From Paracoccaceae bacterium (GTDB taxonomy: Bacteria; Pseudomonadota; Alphaproteobacteria; Rhodobacterales; Rhodobacteraceae), in assembly GCA_020425085.1 (NCBI GenBank), contig JAGQRW010000018.1, positions 1 to 64,000 of the forward strand: DNA of 64,000 nucleotides. The letters run 5' to 3'. The position numbers and the translations under genes are program-made. The notes beneath the pieces were generated by a model. It saw only the letters and a list, made by a program, of their open reading frames with translations, ran no database searches and was not told where the DNA came from. Every line of letters begins with the position of its first letter. Position 1 is the first letter of the stretch. Of the stretch, positions 46,085 through 55,692 are shown one piece after another.

Positions 46085-47575
46085 ATGGAGTCCAGAAAAT
46101 TGGCACTTCCTTATCCCAACCAAATGAATAAACAGATTGGCCTTGCATTTCTGCTGAGCCTGATTTTCCTGCTCGCCCAGGCAATGGCCAGCTATGCCCG
46201 CGGCACGCCGGACAGTTTTGCCGATCTGGTGGAAAAGGTCAGCCCGGCGGTGGTCAACATTACCACCACCACCATGGTTTCGGCGCGCACCGGCCCCTTG
46301 CCGAATGTGCCGCCCGGCTCACCGTTTGAGGAATTGTTCCGCGATTTCATCGAGCGTCAACCAGGCCAACAGGGTCAACCGGGCCAACCAGACCGGCCGC
46401 ACCGCGCCTCGGCACTGGGTTCGGGGTTCATCATCTCTGAAGACGGTTATATCGTCACCAACAATCACGTCATCGCCGAAGCCGATGAAATCGGCATCGA
46501 GCTTTTCGATGGTGGCAAGCTCAAGGCCAAGGTAATCGGCATTGACCCGAAAACCGATATCGCGCTGTTGAAGGTAACAAGCGACAAACCACTGCCGTTC
46601 GTACGGTTCGGCGATAGTGATATTGCCCGCGTCGGCGACTGGGTGTTGGCGGTGGGCAACCCGCTGGGGCAGGGTTTTTCGGTTTCTGCCGGTATCATAT
46701 CGGCGCGCAACCGCGCCCTTCGCGGCACCTATGACGATTTCCTGCAAACCGATGCTGCGATCAACCGCGGCAATTCCGGCGGTCCGCTGTTCAACCTTGA
46801 TGGCGATGTGATCGGCGTCAACACCGCCATCCTCAGCCCCAATGGCGGCGGCTCGATCGGTATCGGCTTTTCGATGTCCTCGGCCGTGGTTTCCAAGGTG
46901 GTGGCGCAGTTGAAGGAATACGGCGAGACCCGGCGCGGCTGGCTTGGTGTGCATATCCAGGACGTGACCAAGGATGTTGCCGAGGCGCTCAACCTTGACA
47001 AGGTGACCGGTGCCATGGTCACCGATGTACCCGACGGCCCCTCCAAGGATGCCGGCATCAAGCAGGGTGACGTGATCCTGAGTTTCGACGGTACGGACGT
47101 GACCGACACCCGCGAACTGGTACGCATCGTCGGCGAGGCCGAGGTTGGCAAGGCAGTGAAAGTGGTGGTATTCCGCGATGGCGGCACCAAGACCCTGAAA
47201 GTGGTGCTTGGCCGGCGTGAGGATGCCGAAGGCAATGCCATCGTTCCGACATCCGTTTCACCCGCTGAACCGCAGCAGCAGGACATTCTCGGCCTGTCCC
47301 TCAGGGGGCTTGACGACGATGTGCGCGGCCAGTTGGGCCTGACCGACAAGACCATGGGTGTTGTGGTGATGGATGTGGATGAAACCAGCCAGGCGTTCGA
47401 AAAGGGCCTGCGCGCCGGTGACATCATCACCGAAGCCGGTCAGCAAAAGGTCACCAGCCCTTCGGAATTCAGCAAACGTCTGGATCAGGCACGCGAGGCC
47501 GGCAGGAAGTCGATCCTGCTTCTGGTGCGCCGCGCCGGTGAGCCACGGTTCGTGGCGCTGTCGCTGGAAAGCTAA
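46085..47575 (+). CDS. Periplasmic Do-type serine protease
   Basis: Trypsin-like Deg protease of 496 residues with two PDZ domains. An unusually long N-terminus precedes a signal-anchor-like helix (MNKQIGLAFLLSLIFLLAQAMASYA, from residue 14). The catalytic triad is His in TNNHVIAEADE, Asp in DPKTDIALLKV and Ser in INRGNSGGPLF. PDZ1 follows RRGWLGVHIQDV and PDZ2 covers DILGLSLRGLDDDVRGQLGL onwards. A Gln/Gly/Pro-rich insert (GQQGQPGQP) lies in the loop before the His. GGAGG eight bases before ATG 46085 selects that start; MNKQ at 46124 is an alternative. Confidence 0.93.
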   Translation: MESRKLALPYPNQMNKQIGLAFLLSLIFLLAQAMASYARGTPDSFADLVEKVSPAVVNITTTTMVSARTGPLPNVPPGSPFEELFRDFIERQPGQQGQPGQPDRPHRASALGSGFIISEDGYIVTNNHVIAEADEIGIELFDGGKLKAKVIGIDPKTDIALLKVTSDKPLPFVRFGDSDIARVGDWVLAVGNPLGQGFSVSAGIISARNRALRGTYDDFLQTDAAINRGNSGGPLFNLDGDVIGVNTAILSPNGGGSIGIGFSMSSAVVSKVVAQLKEYGETRRGWLGVHIQDVTKDVAEALNLDKVTGAMVTDVPDGPSKDAGIKQGDVILSFDGTDVTDTRELVRIVGEAEVGKAVKVVVFRDGGTKTLKVVLGRREDAEGNAIVPTSVSPAEPQQQDILGLSLRGLDDDVRGQLGLTDKTMGVVVMDVDETSQAFEKGLRAGDIITEAGQQKVTSPSEFSKRLDQAREAGRKSILLLVRRAGEPRFVALSLES

Positions 47576-47607
47576 GGCAAGCCGATACGCCAATGGTGAA
47601 AAAAATC

Positions 47608-47639
47608 AGGCGCCCGGAGTTCATCCGGGCGCCTTTTTT
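47608..47639 (+). terminator. Rho-independent terminator after the deg protease gene
   Basis: An 11-bp perfect stem (AGGCGCCCGGA at 47608-47618 with TCCGGGCGCCT at 47624-47634), loop GTTCA, then a run of six T. It lies 32 bp after the stop and ends the hflK-hflC-DUF2065-protease unit. Confidence 0.93.
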
Positions 47640-47659
47640 CGGATCTGCCGAATGGTGGC

Positions 47660-48687
<1,028 letters not shown>

Positions 48688-48737
48688 GGCCCTGGCACCG
48701 CGTATTTTCACCGGGGTCGGCCAGGAAAAGTCCCGAT

Positions 48738-48775
48738 GCCTCCGGCGGGGATATTTCTGCCGACAAGAAGCCGGG
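48738..48775. repeat. Convergent-intergenic repeat, copy 2 (GCCTCCGGCGGG-TATTT-AAGAAGCCGGG)
   Basis: Second copy of the element at 23178-23216, identical in the 12-base head, the TATTT and the 11-base tail, one base shorter between them. It lies 50 bp after the ferredoxin stop and 10 bp before the purD stop on the opposite strand. Confidence 0.65.
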
Positions 48776-48785
48776 AGGCCGGGGA

Positions 48786-50048
48786 TTACAACGCCCGCCA
48801 GCCGATATCCTTGCGCCAGAAACCTTCGGGCCAGTCGATTGCCTGGATCATTTGGTAAACCTTGTCATGCGCCGCTTGCAGGCTGGCAGCGCGGGCGGTG
48901 ACATTCAGAACGCGACCGCCATTGGCAACGATCTGGCCATCGCGGGTGGTGGTACCGGCGTGAAACACCTCTTGCATCGAGGTTGACGGCAGGGTGTCAA
49001 GGCCGTGGATTTCCGAGCCTTTGGCGTAGTCGCCGGGATAACCCCTGGCCGCCATCACCACGGTCATCGCGTGATCATCGGCCCAGGAGGCGCGGGTTTC
49101 GGCCAACCGGTCTTCGGCACAGGCCAGCAGCAGATCAAGCACCTGCGCGCCGAGGCGCATCATCAGAACCTGACATTCCGGATCGCCAAAGCGGGTGTTG
49201 TATTCCACCAGCCGGCACTGGCCGTCCTTGATCATCAGCCCGGCATACAAGACCCCCTGATACGGCGTGCCGCGCCGCACCATTTCTGCCAGCGTCGGGC
49301 GGATGATCCGTTCCATTGCCTGTTGTTCCAGTTCCGGCGTCAGCAGCGGTGCCGGGGAATAGGCGCCCATGCCGCCGGTATTGGGGCCGAGATCGCCGTC
49401 ATAGGCGCGCTTGTGATCCTGGGCCGAGCCGATCGGCAGGCAGTGCTCGCCATTGCACAGGACAAACAGCGATACTTCCTCACCTTCCATGAATTCCTCG
49501 ATCACCACTTCGCCGCCGGCGCTGCCATAGGTGCCGGCGAACATGTCGTCGATGGCAGCCAGTGCTTCGTTCTCAACGGTTGCCACCACCACGCCTTTGC
49601 CGGCGGCAAGGCCATCGGCCTTGACCACGATTGGCGCGCCCTGTTGGCGGATATAGGCCCTGGCTTTGGCGGCATCGGTGAAATGGGCATAGGCGGCGGT
49701 GGGGGCGCCGGAGGCATCGCACACCGCCTTGGTAAAGGCCTTGGAGCTTTCGAGTGCGGCGGCGGCCTTAGAGGGGCCGAAGGTCAGGATGCCGGCCGCA
49801 CGCAGCTTGTCGGCAACGCCGGCGGCCAGGGGCGCCTCGGGGCCGATCACCACGAAATCAATGGCGTTTTCGACCGAGAAATCCCTGACCTCGCCCCCGT
49901 CAAGGATATCCAGATCGGCACAATCGGCAATCGCATCCATGCCGGCATTGCCCGGCGCACAAATCAGGCGGTCGCATTTCGGGTTCTGCTTGATTGCCCA
50001 GGCCAGACTGTGTTCGCGCCCGCCACTGCCCAAAATCAGGATATTCAT
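48786..50048 (-). CDS. purD: Phosphoribosylamine-glycine ligase
   Basis: GAR synthetase of 420 residues, second step of purine synthesis. N-terminal MNILILGSGGREHSLAWAI, ATP-grasp domain with VVKADGLAAGKGVVVA, EEVSLFVLCNGEHCLPIGSAQDHKRAYDGDLGPNTGGMGAYSPAP and EYNTRFGDPECQVLM. A strong GGAGGGTG site precedes the ATG. It is divergent from xseA with a 68-bp gap. Confidence 0.97.
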   Translation of the reverse strand: MNILILGSGGREHSLAWAIKQNPKCDRLICAPGNAGMDAIADCADLDILDGGEVRDFSVENAIDFVVIGPEAPLAAGVADKLRAAGILTFGPSKAAAALESSKAFTKAVCDASGAPTAAYAHFTDAAKARAYIRQQGAPIVVKADGLAAGKGVVVATVENEALAAIDDMFAGTYGSAGGEVVIEEFMEGEEVSLFVLCNGEHCLPIGSAQDHKRAYDGDLGPNTGGMGAYSPAPLLTPELEQQAMERIIRPTLAEMVRRGTPYQGVLYAGLMIKDGQCRLVEYNTRFGDPECQVLMMRLGAQVLDLLLACAEDRLAETRASWADDHAMTVVMAARGYPGDYAKGSEIHGLDTLPSTSMQEVFHAGTTTRDGQIVANGGRVLNVTARAASLQAAHDKVYQMIQAIDWPEGFWRKDIGWRAL

Positions 50049-50116
50049 CGCACCCTCCTTGGCCTTCTACTCAGCGCGTTCTAAGGTGGCGATCAGCAAC
50101 ATTCAAGCGAGGCCGA

Positions 50117-51523
50117 ATGTCCGATCTGATTGATGAACCTGCCGCCGCCGGTAACGCCCCGGAATTCTCGGTTTCCGAGATTTCCGGCGTGGTCAAGCGG
50201 ATGATCGAAGGTGAGTTCAGCCATGTACGCATCCGGGGCGAGGTCGGGCGGGTGTCGCGCCCGGCATCGGGGCATCTTTACCTTGATCTGAAAGACGACC
50301 GCGCGGTTCTGGCCGCGGTGATCTGGAAGGGCGTTGCCTCGCGCCTGCAAACCCGGCCCGAAGAGGGGATGGAAGTGGTGGCAACCGGCCGGCTGACCAC
50401 TTTTCCGGGACAGTCACGCTATCAGATGGTGATCGAGGATATCGCGCCTGCCGGGGCGGGTGCGCTGATGCTGATGCTGGAAAAGCGCAAACAGGCGCTG
50501 GCGGCCGAGGGGCTGTTTGATGCCGGTCGCAAGCAGCCGATACCTTATCTGCCAGAGGTGATCGGCGTCGTCACCTCGCCCTCGGGGGCGGTGATCCGCG
50601 ATATTCTGCATCGTTTGCGCGACCGGTTTCCAAGGCATGTGCTGATCTGGCCGGTGGCAGTGCAAGGCGAGAAATGCGCGCCCGAGGTGGCGGCGGCGAT
50701 CGCCGGTTTCAACCGGCTTGAGGCTGGTGGTGCCATTCCAAGGCCGGATGTTCTGATCGTGGCGCGCGGTGGTGGCTCGATCGAGGATCTCTGGGGATTC
50801 AACGAGGAAATCGTGGTTCGCGCGGTTGCCGCCAGCCGGATTCCGGTGATCTCGGCGGTGGGGCATGAAACCGACACGACGCTGATTGATCACGCCGCCG
50901 ACCAGCGGGCACCGACCCCGACAGCGGCGGCGGAACTGGCGGTGCCGGTCAGGGCCGATCTGATGGCGCATCTTGCCAAGCTGGAGGCGCGCCGGCTGCG
51001 CAATCAGGCCGGGTTGCTGGAAAACCGGCGACAGCGGCTGCGCGATCTGGCGCGGGCCTTGCCGCGGCCGGCTGATCTGGTCAGCCAGCACAGCCAGCGG
51101 CTGGATCAACTGGCGCTGCGCCTGCCCAATGCGCTTAGGGCGGTTTCACAGGCGCAAAGAGTACGGTTGGCACGGCTCAAGGCAGGGTTACGACCGCAGG
51201 CACTTAGCCTGTTGATAAGTCATAAAGATATTTACCTGAAACGACTTGCAAGTGGTTTTGAACAAGTTGCGCGAACCGGAGTTACCCGGCAGCGGCAGCG
51301 ACTTGACGGGCTGGATCGACTGCGCCGCACCCTTGGATATCGGCAGACGCTGGCGCGGGGTTATGCGGTGATTCGGGATCAGGCAAATAATGTGATCACG
51401 AATGTCCAAACCGCCGGCGAGGCCGAAATGCTGGAGATCGAGTTTCAGGATGGGCGCATCCGCCTTGATGGCGTCCGGCGCAAGGGTAAATCCGATTCGG
51501 GCGGGCAGGGAAGCCTGTTCTGA
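50117..51523 (+). CDS. xseA: Exodeoxyribonuclease VII large subunit
   Basis: Nuclease subunit of 468 residues. The N-terminal OB-fold has FSVSEISGVVKRMIEGEFSHVRIRGEVGRVSRPASGHLYLDLKD. The core has VIGVVTSPSGAVIRDILHRLRDRFPRHVLIWPVAVQGE, DVLIVARGGGSIEDLWGFNEE and PVISAVGHETDTTLIDHAADQRAPTPTAAAE, followed by a coiled coil and TLARGYAVIRD. The start at 50117 is preferred over longer in-frame versions as MSDLID fits the family. No xseB is visible in the window. Confidence 0.96.
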   Translation: MSDLIDEPAAAGNAPEFSVSEISGVVKRMIEGEFSHVRIRGEVGRVSRPASGHLYLDLKDDRAVLAAVIWKGVASRLQTRPEEGMEVVATGRLTTFPGQSRYQMVIEDIAPAGAGALMLMLEKRKQALAAEGLFDAGRKQPIPYLPEVIGVVTSPSGAVIRDILHRLRDRFPRHVLIWPVAVQGEKCAPEVAAAIAGFNRLEAGGAIPRPDVLIVARGGGSIEDLWGFNEEIVVRAVAASRIPVISAVGHETDTTLIDHAADQRAPTPTAAAELAVPVRADLMAHLAKLEARRLRNQAGLLENRRQRLRDLARALPRPADLVSQHSQRLDQLALRLPNALRAVSQAQRVRLARLKAGLRPQALSLLISHKDIYLKRLASGFEQVARTGVTRQRQRLDGLDRLRRTLGYRQTLARGYAVIRDQANNVITNVQTAGEAEMLEIEFQDGRIRLDGVRRKGKSDSGGQGSLF

Positions 51524-51550
51524 ATTGGCCACGCCTTTGGCCGTGGTCGT

Positions 51551-51946
51551 TCAGGTGCCAACCTCGGGGCCGGTGCAGATCACCGGTTGCTGGTCCTTCC
51601 AGATCACTTCAAGGTCGGCGCCGGGTTCGCGGCCAATGGCACGGGCGGCATAGCGGTTTTCCGGCTTTTTCAAGAAATTCCAGCAATGTTCGCCCGAATC
51701 GTCGTCATAGACGAAACAGATCAGATCGTTTTCAGCATACCAGATGCCTTTGGCGCAACTGCCATCGGCATATTGCCAGATGGATTGCCGGTTGGGCAGA
51801 TATTGTTCGGCCCCATAAGGCTGTCCCGCCTCTGCGAAATATAGCGTCTTGCCGCTGGAGTAGCTTTCAAATTGCTCGGGCGTCAGCACCTCTTCGGCGT
51901 TGAGCGTCAGGGGCAGGAACAGGAATAGCAGCAGAAATCTTGGCAC
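51551..51946 (-). CDS. Secreted protein of unknown function
   Basis: Protein of 131 residues with a signal peptide (PRFLLLFLFLPLTLNAEE), probably starting at GTG 51946. The mature part has three Cys (GSCAKG, LICFVYDDDSGEHCW) plus one near the C-terminus (VICTG), which could pair. It contains TLYFAEAGQPYGAEQYLPNR and a Trp/Tyr-rich core. I do not know a family for it, though proteins of this style occur in marine Rhodobacteraceae. It ends 27 bp from the xseA stop and lies 32 bp downstream of the alkane-hydroxylase-like gene on the same strand. Confidence 0.7.
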   Translation of the reverse strand: MPRFLLLFLFLPLTLNAEEVLTPEQFESYSSGKTLYFAEAGQPYGAEQYLPNRQSIWQYADGSCAKGIWYAENDLICFVYDDDSGEHCWNFLKKPENRYAARAIGREPGADLEVIWKDQQPVICTGPEVGT

Positions 51947-51978
51947 GTCAGGTCGATCCGGTCAGGTTGTCGATGCTT

Positions 51979-53076
51979 CTATAGCGCCAATTCGGGGTTT
52001 GCGGCATAGAATTTTTTGCCCCCCAACCCCTGCTGGCGTCGCCAGGCATCGACCCTCGGGTTCATCAGCTTGCGCCAGAGGCCCGGAACCAGCGCAATGG
52101 CCGACATCACCGGCACGCTGTATGGCAGCATGGGTGCTCCGTCATGGGCGCGGATGCGCAATTCGTCATAGGGTACCGCCGGATGGGCGTGATGGTCGGA
52201 ATGCCGCGGTGCGTTCAGCATCAGGGCCGAGGTGAAAACCTGCGGTGCGTTCCAGGAATGGATCAGCCCGACCGGCTGATAGCCACCATCGGGGCGCCTT
52301 TGCCGTTCCAGCCCGTAATGCTGTACATAATCGCTGAGCAATAGCTGGATCTGCGCCGCACTTGCCAGGCCGAGATAGACCAAAACGCCGCGCCAACCCG
52401 CCATCACCTGCGCCAGCGCCAGAAAGACAAACCCGCTGCCGCAATAGATCAGATAAGGATGGGCAATGTGCCGGATCGAGCGCCCGGATTGCGCCAGACG
52501 CCGGTTTTCCGCCCTCAGCCCTTGCCGGAACGAACCTTTCCAGGCGCGGCGGTAAAAGTGATAGAACCCCTCGTTCAGGCGGGCAGTGTTGGGATCGTCC
52601 GGCGTCGCCACATAGCGGTGATGTACTGCCAGATGGGCGCTGACATGGTGGCCAAACAGCATGGAACAGAAGATCCAGCGCCCCAGGGCGGCGCGGTAAA
52701 CACCCCGCCGATGGATCAGTTCATGGGCGTTGGCCATGCCGATGGTGCCGAAATACAACGCGAAAGCAGTGAAAACCGCCAGTTGATCCCATCGCCCCAG
52801 CGGTGCCGTGGCCAGCGTCAGCACCGCCAGCGGCAGCAAAAAGAAATGCACCAGGCCAAGGATTATCGGCACCATTGCCGCAAAGGCCCGGTCAACCGTG
52901 CGCGCGTTTCGGTCAACCTCGCCGCTGGCGATCAGTGCTTCGTCCAGCAGAAAGGCAAACAGCGTCAGGTAAAGCAGCAGCACCAGCGCCCAGACCGGGC
53001 CATATATCAGGCTGGCGATCAGCATCGGCAGCGGCAACAGTGCCGTCATTTTCAAAATCAGGTTTGCCTTGACCAT
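51979..53076 (-). CDS. alkB: Membrane diiron alkane hydroxylase-like protein
   Basis: Integral membrane di-iron enzyme of 365 residues of the AlkB/xylene monooxygenase type. The three His boxes are complete: NAHELIHR (HxxxH) near residue 122, HHVSAHLAVHHRY (HxxxHH) near 155, and LNAPRHSDHHAHP (HxxHH) near 285. At least five hydrophobic helices lie around them. The start at 53076 (MVKANLIL) lets the first helix start normally; the long upstream frame has no support. No rubredoxin or rubredoxin reductase is nearby, so electron supply comes from elsewhere. Activity on alkanes is likely but other substrates in the family are known. Confidence 0.88.
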   Translation of the reverse strand: MVKANLILKMTALLPLPMLIASLIYGPVWALVLLLYLTLFAFLLDEALIASGEVDRNARTVDRAFAAMVPIILGLVHFFLLPLAVLTLATAPLGRWDQLAVFTAFALYFGTIGMANAHELIHRRGVYRAALGRWIFCSMLFGHHVSAHLAVHHRYVATPDDPNTARLNEGFYHFYRRAWKGSFRQGLRAENRRLAQSGRSIRHIAHPYLIYCGSGFVFLALAQVMAGWRGVLVYLGLASAAQIQLLLSDYVQHYGLERQRRPDGGYQPVGLIHSWNAPQVFTSALMLNAPRHSDHHAHPAVPYDELRIRAHDGAPMLPYSVPVMSAIALVPGLWRKLMNPRVDAWRRQQGLGGKKFYAANPELAL

Positions 53077-53301
53077 CGTAGCCCCCTTGTTACCTGAATA
53101 CTGGTTTAAACAACGATTCCGGCAGCATGATGGAAATATCTTGCCAAATTCCTGCGCCAACGTGCGCAGCGAACCCGCAGCATAGCCGATTTTTCCACCG
53201 TTGTCGCGCATTGGAACGCTTTGGTGTCGCATTTCGGGTGGTCTGAGATTGGCAAACCGCCTAAGCAGAAAGGCAGGATAGGGTTAAGACAGGGCTGTGA
53301 A

Positions 53302-54990
53302 ATGTCACCGAGCAAGGGTTCAGGCGTCTGGAAAAGCGGCGAAGGCAAAGGGCGGCACCATCCCAAGGGGCGACAGTACGATGATGGCGCGCTGGCCGAA
53401 GTCCGGGCACTGCTGGGCAAGCGGCCTCGCCGGCGCGATCTTCTGATCGAGTTTCTGCACCTCATTCAGGATGCATATGGGCATTTGTCCACCGACCATA
53501 TGCGGGCATTGGCCGAGGAAATGCACCTGTCGCAGGTGGAAATCTTTGAGGTCGCCAGCTTTTACGCCCATTTCGACCCCTTGCAGGAAGCCGAGGCACC
53601 GCCGCCAAAGCTGACCATCCGGGTTTGTGATTCGCTCTCGTGCGAGATGGCCGGGGCCGAGGCGTTGCTGAATGCGCTGAAAACCGGGATGGACCGGGCC
53701 GAGGTTCGGGTGATGCGCGCGCCCTGCATGGGGCGATGCGACACGGCACCGGTGCTGGAGATTGGCCATAATCATCTGGATCATGCCACCCTTGCCAAGG
53801 CAAAGGCGGCGCTGGCAGCGGGCGAATTTGTCGCTAAAATACCGGATTATCAAGAGTTTGATGAATATGCTTCATCCGGCGGATATGAACGGCTGACGGC
53901 GCTTCGGGATGGTGCGGAAACCCCGGATGAGGTGCAGGAAACCCTGCTAAGTTCCGGGCTTCGCGGCATGGGCGGCGCGGGGTTTCCATCCGCGCGCAAA
54001 TGGTCGTTCGTGCGCGCTGAACCCGGCCCGAGATATCTGGCCGTCAACGCCGATGAGGGGGAGCCCGGCACCTTCAAGGACCGGCATTTTCTGGAGACCA
54101 CGCCGCATCTGTTTCTGGAAGGCATGTTGATTGCAGCCTGGGCGATCAAGGCGGAAACCTGTTTCATCTACCTGCGCGACGAATATCCCGCCGCACGCGC
54201 AATCCTTGGCCGTGAGATTGCGGCGCTGGAACAGGCGGGGCTGGTTGCGCCCGGTCATATCGACCTAAGACGCGGTGCCGGCGCCTATATCTGCGGCGAG
54301 GAAAGTGCGATGATCGAATCGATCGAGGGCAAGCGTGGACTGCCGCGGCACCGCCCCCCATTCGTGGCCCAGGTCGGCGTGTTCAACCGCCCGACGCTGG
54401 TTCACAACGTTGAAACCCTTTATTGGGTCGGGCGCATCTGCCGCGAGGGGGCCTCGGTCTTTGCCGATCACGGCGCCAACGGGCGCAAGGGGATGCGCAG
54501 CTATTCGGTTTCCGGGCGGGTGCGCCAGCCCGGCGTCAAGATTGCGCCCGCCGGTTTGACCATCGCCGAGCTGATCGAACTTTCGGGTGGCATGCTTGAG
54601 GGGCACAACTTCAAGGCCTATCAGCCGGGCGGCCCTTCCTCGGGCCTGCTGCCTGCCAGCATGGCCGATATCCCGCTGGATTTCGATACGCTGCAACCTT
54701 TTGGCAGCTTTATCGGTTCGGCTGCAGTGGTGGTGCTTTCGGATCAGGACAGTGCGCGAACTGCCGCCCTTAACATGTTGAAATTCTTTGAAGATGAAAG
54801 CTGTGGCCAATGCACCCCTTGCCGGTTGGGTTGTGAAAAGGCGGTCAAGCTGATGCAGGCGGATCATTGGGATCAGCCGCTGCTGGAGGAACTTTGCGAC
54901 GCCATGGCCGATGCCTCGATCTGTGGTCTGGGGCAGGCGGCGCCGAACCCGATCCGGATGGTGATGAAACATTTCGCCGATGAGGTTTGA
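53302..54990 (+). CDS. NuoE-NuoF-type fusion, diaphorase subunit (formate dehydrogenase beta-like)
   Basis: Flavo-iron-sulfur protein of 562 residues that fuses a NuoE/FdsG-like domain (about residues 35-165; 2Fe-2S ligands CDSLSC and CMGRCDT) to a NuoF/FdsB-like domain. The latter has RGMGGAGFPSARKW and NADEGEPGTFKDR (FMN), GAGAYICGEESAMIESIEG (NADH) and CGQCTPCRLGCEKA plus a later Cys in ASICGLGQ (4Fe-4S). It matches the NAD-reducing half of cytosolic formate dehydrogenases or HoxFU-type hydrogenases. Surprisingly no molybdenum catalytic subunit follows; the next gene is yhhN-like. The start at 53302 avoids an upstream frame that overlaps the alkB promoter. Confidence 0.85.
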   Translation: MSPSKGSGVWKSGEGKGRHHPKGRQYDDGALAEVRALLGKRPRRRDLLIEFLHLIQDAYGHLSTDHMRALAEEMHLSQVEIFEVASFYAHFDPLQEAEAPPPKLTIRVCDSLSCEMAGAEALLNALKTGMDRAEVRVMRAPCMGRCDTAPVLEIGHNHLDHATLAKAKAALAAGEFVAKIPDYQEFDEYASSGGYERLTALRDGAETPDEVQETLLSSGLRGMGGAGFPSARKWSFVRAEPGPRYLAVNADEGEPGTFKDRHFLETTPHLFLEGMLIAAWAIKAETCFIYLRDEYPAARAILGREIAALEQAGLVAPGHIDLRRGAGAYICGEESAMIESIEGKRGLPRHRPPFVAQVGVFNRPTLVHNVETLYWVGRICREGASVFADHGANGRKGMRSYSVSGRVRQPGVKIAPAGLTIAELIELSGGMLEGHNFKAYQPGGPSSGLLPASMADIPLDFDTLQPFGSFIGSAAVVVLSDQDSARTAALNMLKFFEDESCGQCTPCRLGCEKAVKLMQADHWDQPLLEELCDAMADASICGLGQAAPNPIRMVMKHFADEV

Positions 54991-54999
54991 GGGCAGGCG

Positions 55000-55635
55000 A
55001 TGACCATTCTGCTTGGTCTTGCCTCATTGCTTGCCTCACTGGTTTATGGTGTATATTTTTGCAAACAGCCGCCTACGACGCTGAAAACAAACGTAAAAAC
55101 CGTCTCGGTTGCCAGTCTGGCGCTGCTGGCGCTTGTTCTGGGTACGCCACCGCTGCTGGTGCTGGCACTTGGGTTTTCCGCCCTTGGCGATTATTTTATC
55201 AGCCGCGCCGGCGACAACAGCTTTCTGGCCGGGATGGCGGCGTTTTTGATGGCGCACCTGGCGTATGTTGCGCTGTTTCTGTCATATGGTGAACCGGCTC
55301 AGGTCCTGCAACGCTGGCAATGGGCGCTGCTGCTGGTGGTGTTGGCGGCGGGGCTTTTGTGGCTGATCTGGCGTGGGTTGGGGCGGTTTCGCGGCCCGGT
55401 TATCGTCTATACGCTGGTGATCCTCAGCATGGGGCTGTCGGCATTCAGTCTGCCGGCAAAGGGTGGTCCGCTGTTGATGCTGACCGGCGCCTGCCTGTTC
55501 ATCCTGTCCGACGCAGTGCTGGCGGTCGAGAAATTTGCCCGCCCTCAAATCGGCCGCGCTGCGCTGGCCCATGCCGTCTGGTCGTTTTACTGGCTTGCAC
55601 AGGTCTTGATCCTGCTGGGCGTACTGACGGCGTGA
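55000..55635 (+). CDS. YhhN/TMEM86-family membrane protein
   Basis: Membrane protein of 211 residues with about eight helices. The family marks are FSALGDYFISRAGDNSFLAGMAAFLMAHLAYVALF and ACLFILSDAVLAVEKF, with conserved Asp and Glu that in lysoplasmalogenases (TMEM86) form the active site. It lies 10 bp after the diaphorase gene, so the two are probably cotranscribed. Whether it acts as a lysoplasmalogenase in a bacterium without obvious plasmalogen genes is unproved. Confidence 0.83.
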   Translation: MTILLGLASLLASLVYGVYFCKQPPTTLKTNVKTVSVASLALLALVLGTPPLLVLALGFSALGDYFISRAGDNSFLAGMAAFLMAHLAYVALFLSYGEPAQVLQRWQWALLLVVLAAGLLWLIWRGLGRFRGPVIVYTLVILSMGLSAFSLPAKGGPLLMLTGACLFILSDAVLAVEKFARPQIGRAALAHAVWSFYWLAQVLILLGVLTA

Positions 55636-55660
55636 AAAAAGGGGCGGTTGTGACCGCCCC
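55635..55660. terminator. Bidirectional terminator between yhhN-like gene and UspA gene
   Basis: GGGGCGGT (55641-55648) pairs with ACCGCCCC (55653-55660) around TGTG. On the minus strand the stem is followed by TTTTTT (complement of 55635-55640), ideal for ending the UspA gene; on the plus strand the following GTTTCGGTTT is weaker. Confidence 0.85.
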
Positions 55661-55692
55661 GTTTCGGTTTCATCACCCGATCATCCGGCTGA

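Noticed and set aside
53302-54990. Complex I subunits NuoE and NuoF
   Set aside because: The two domains are fused and no other nuo gene is adjacent; domain order and length fit the formate dehydrogenase/hydrogenase diaphorase type.
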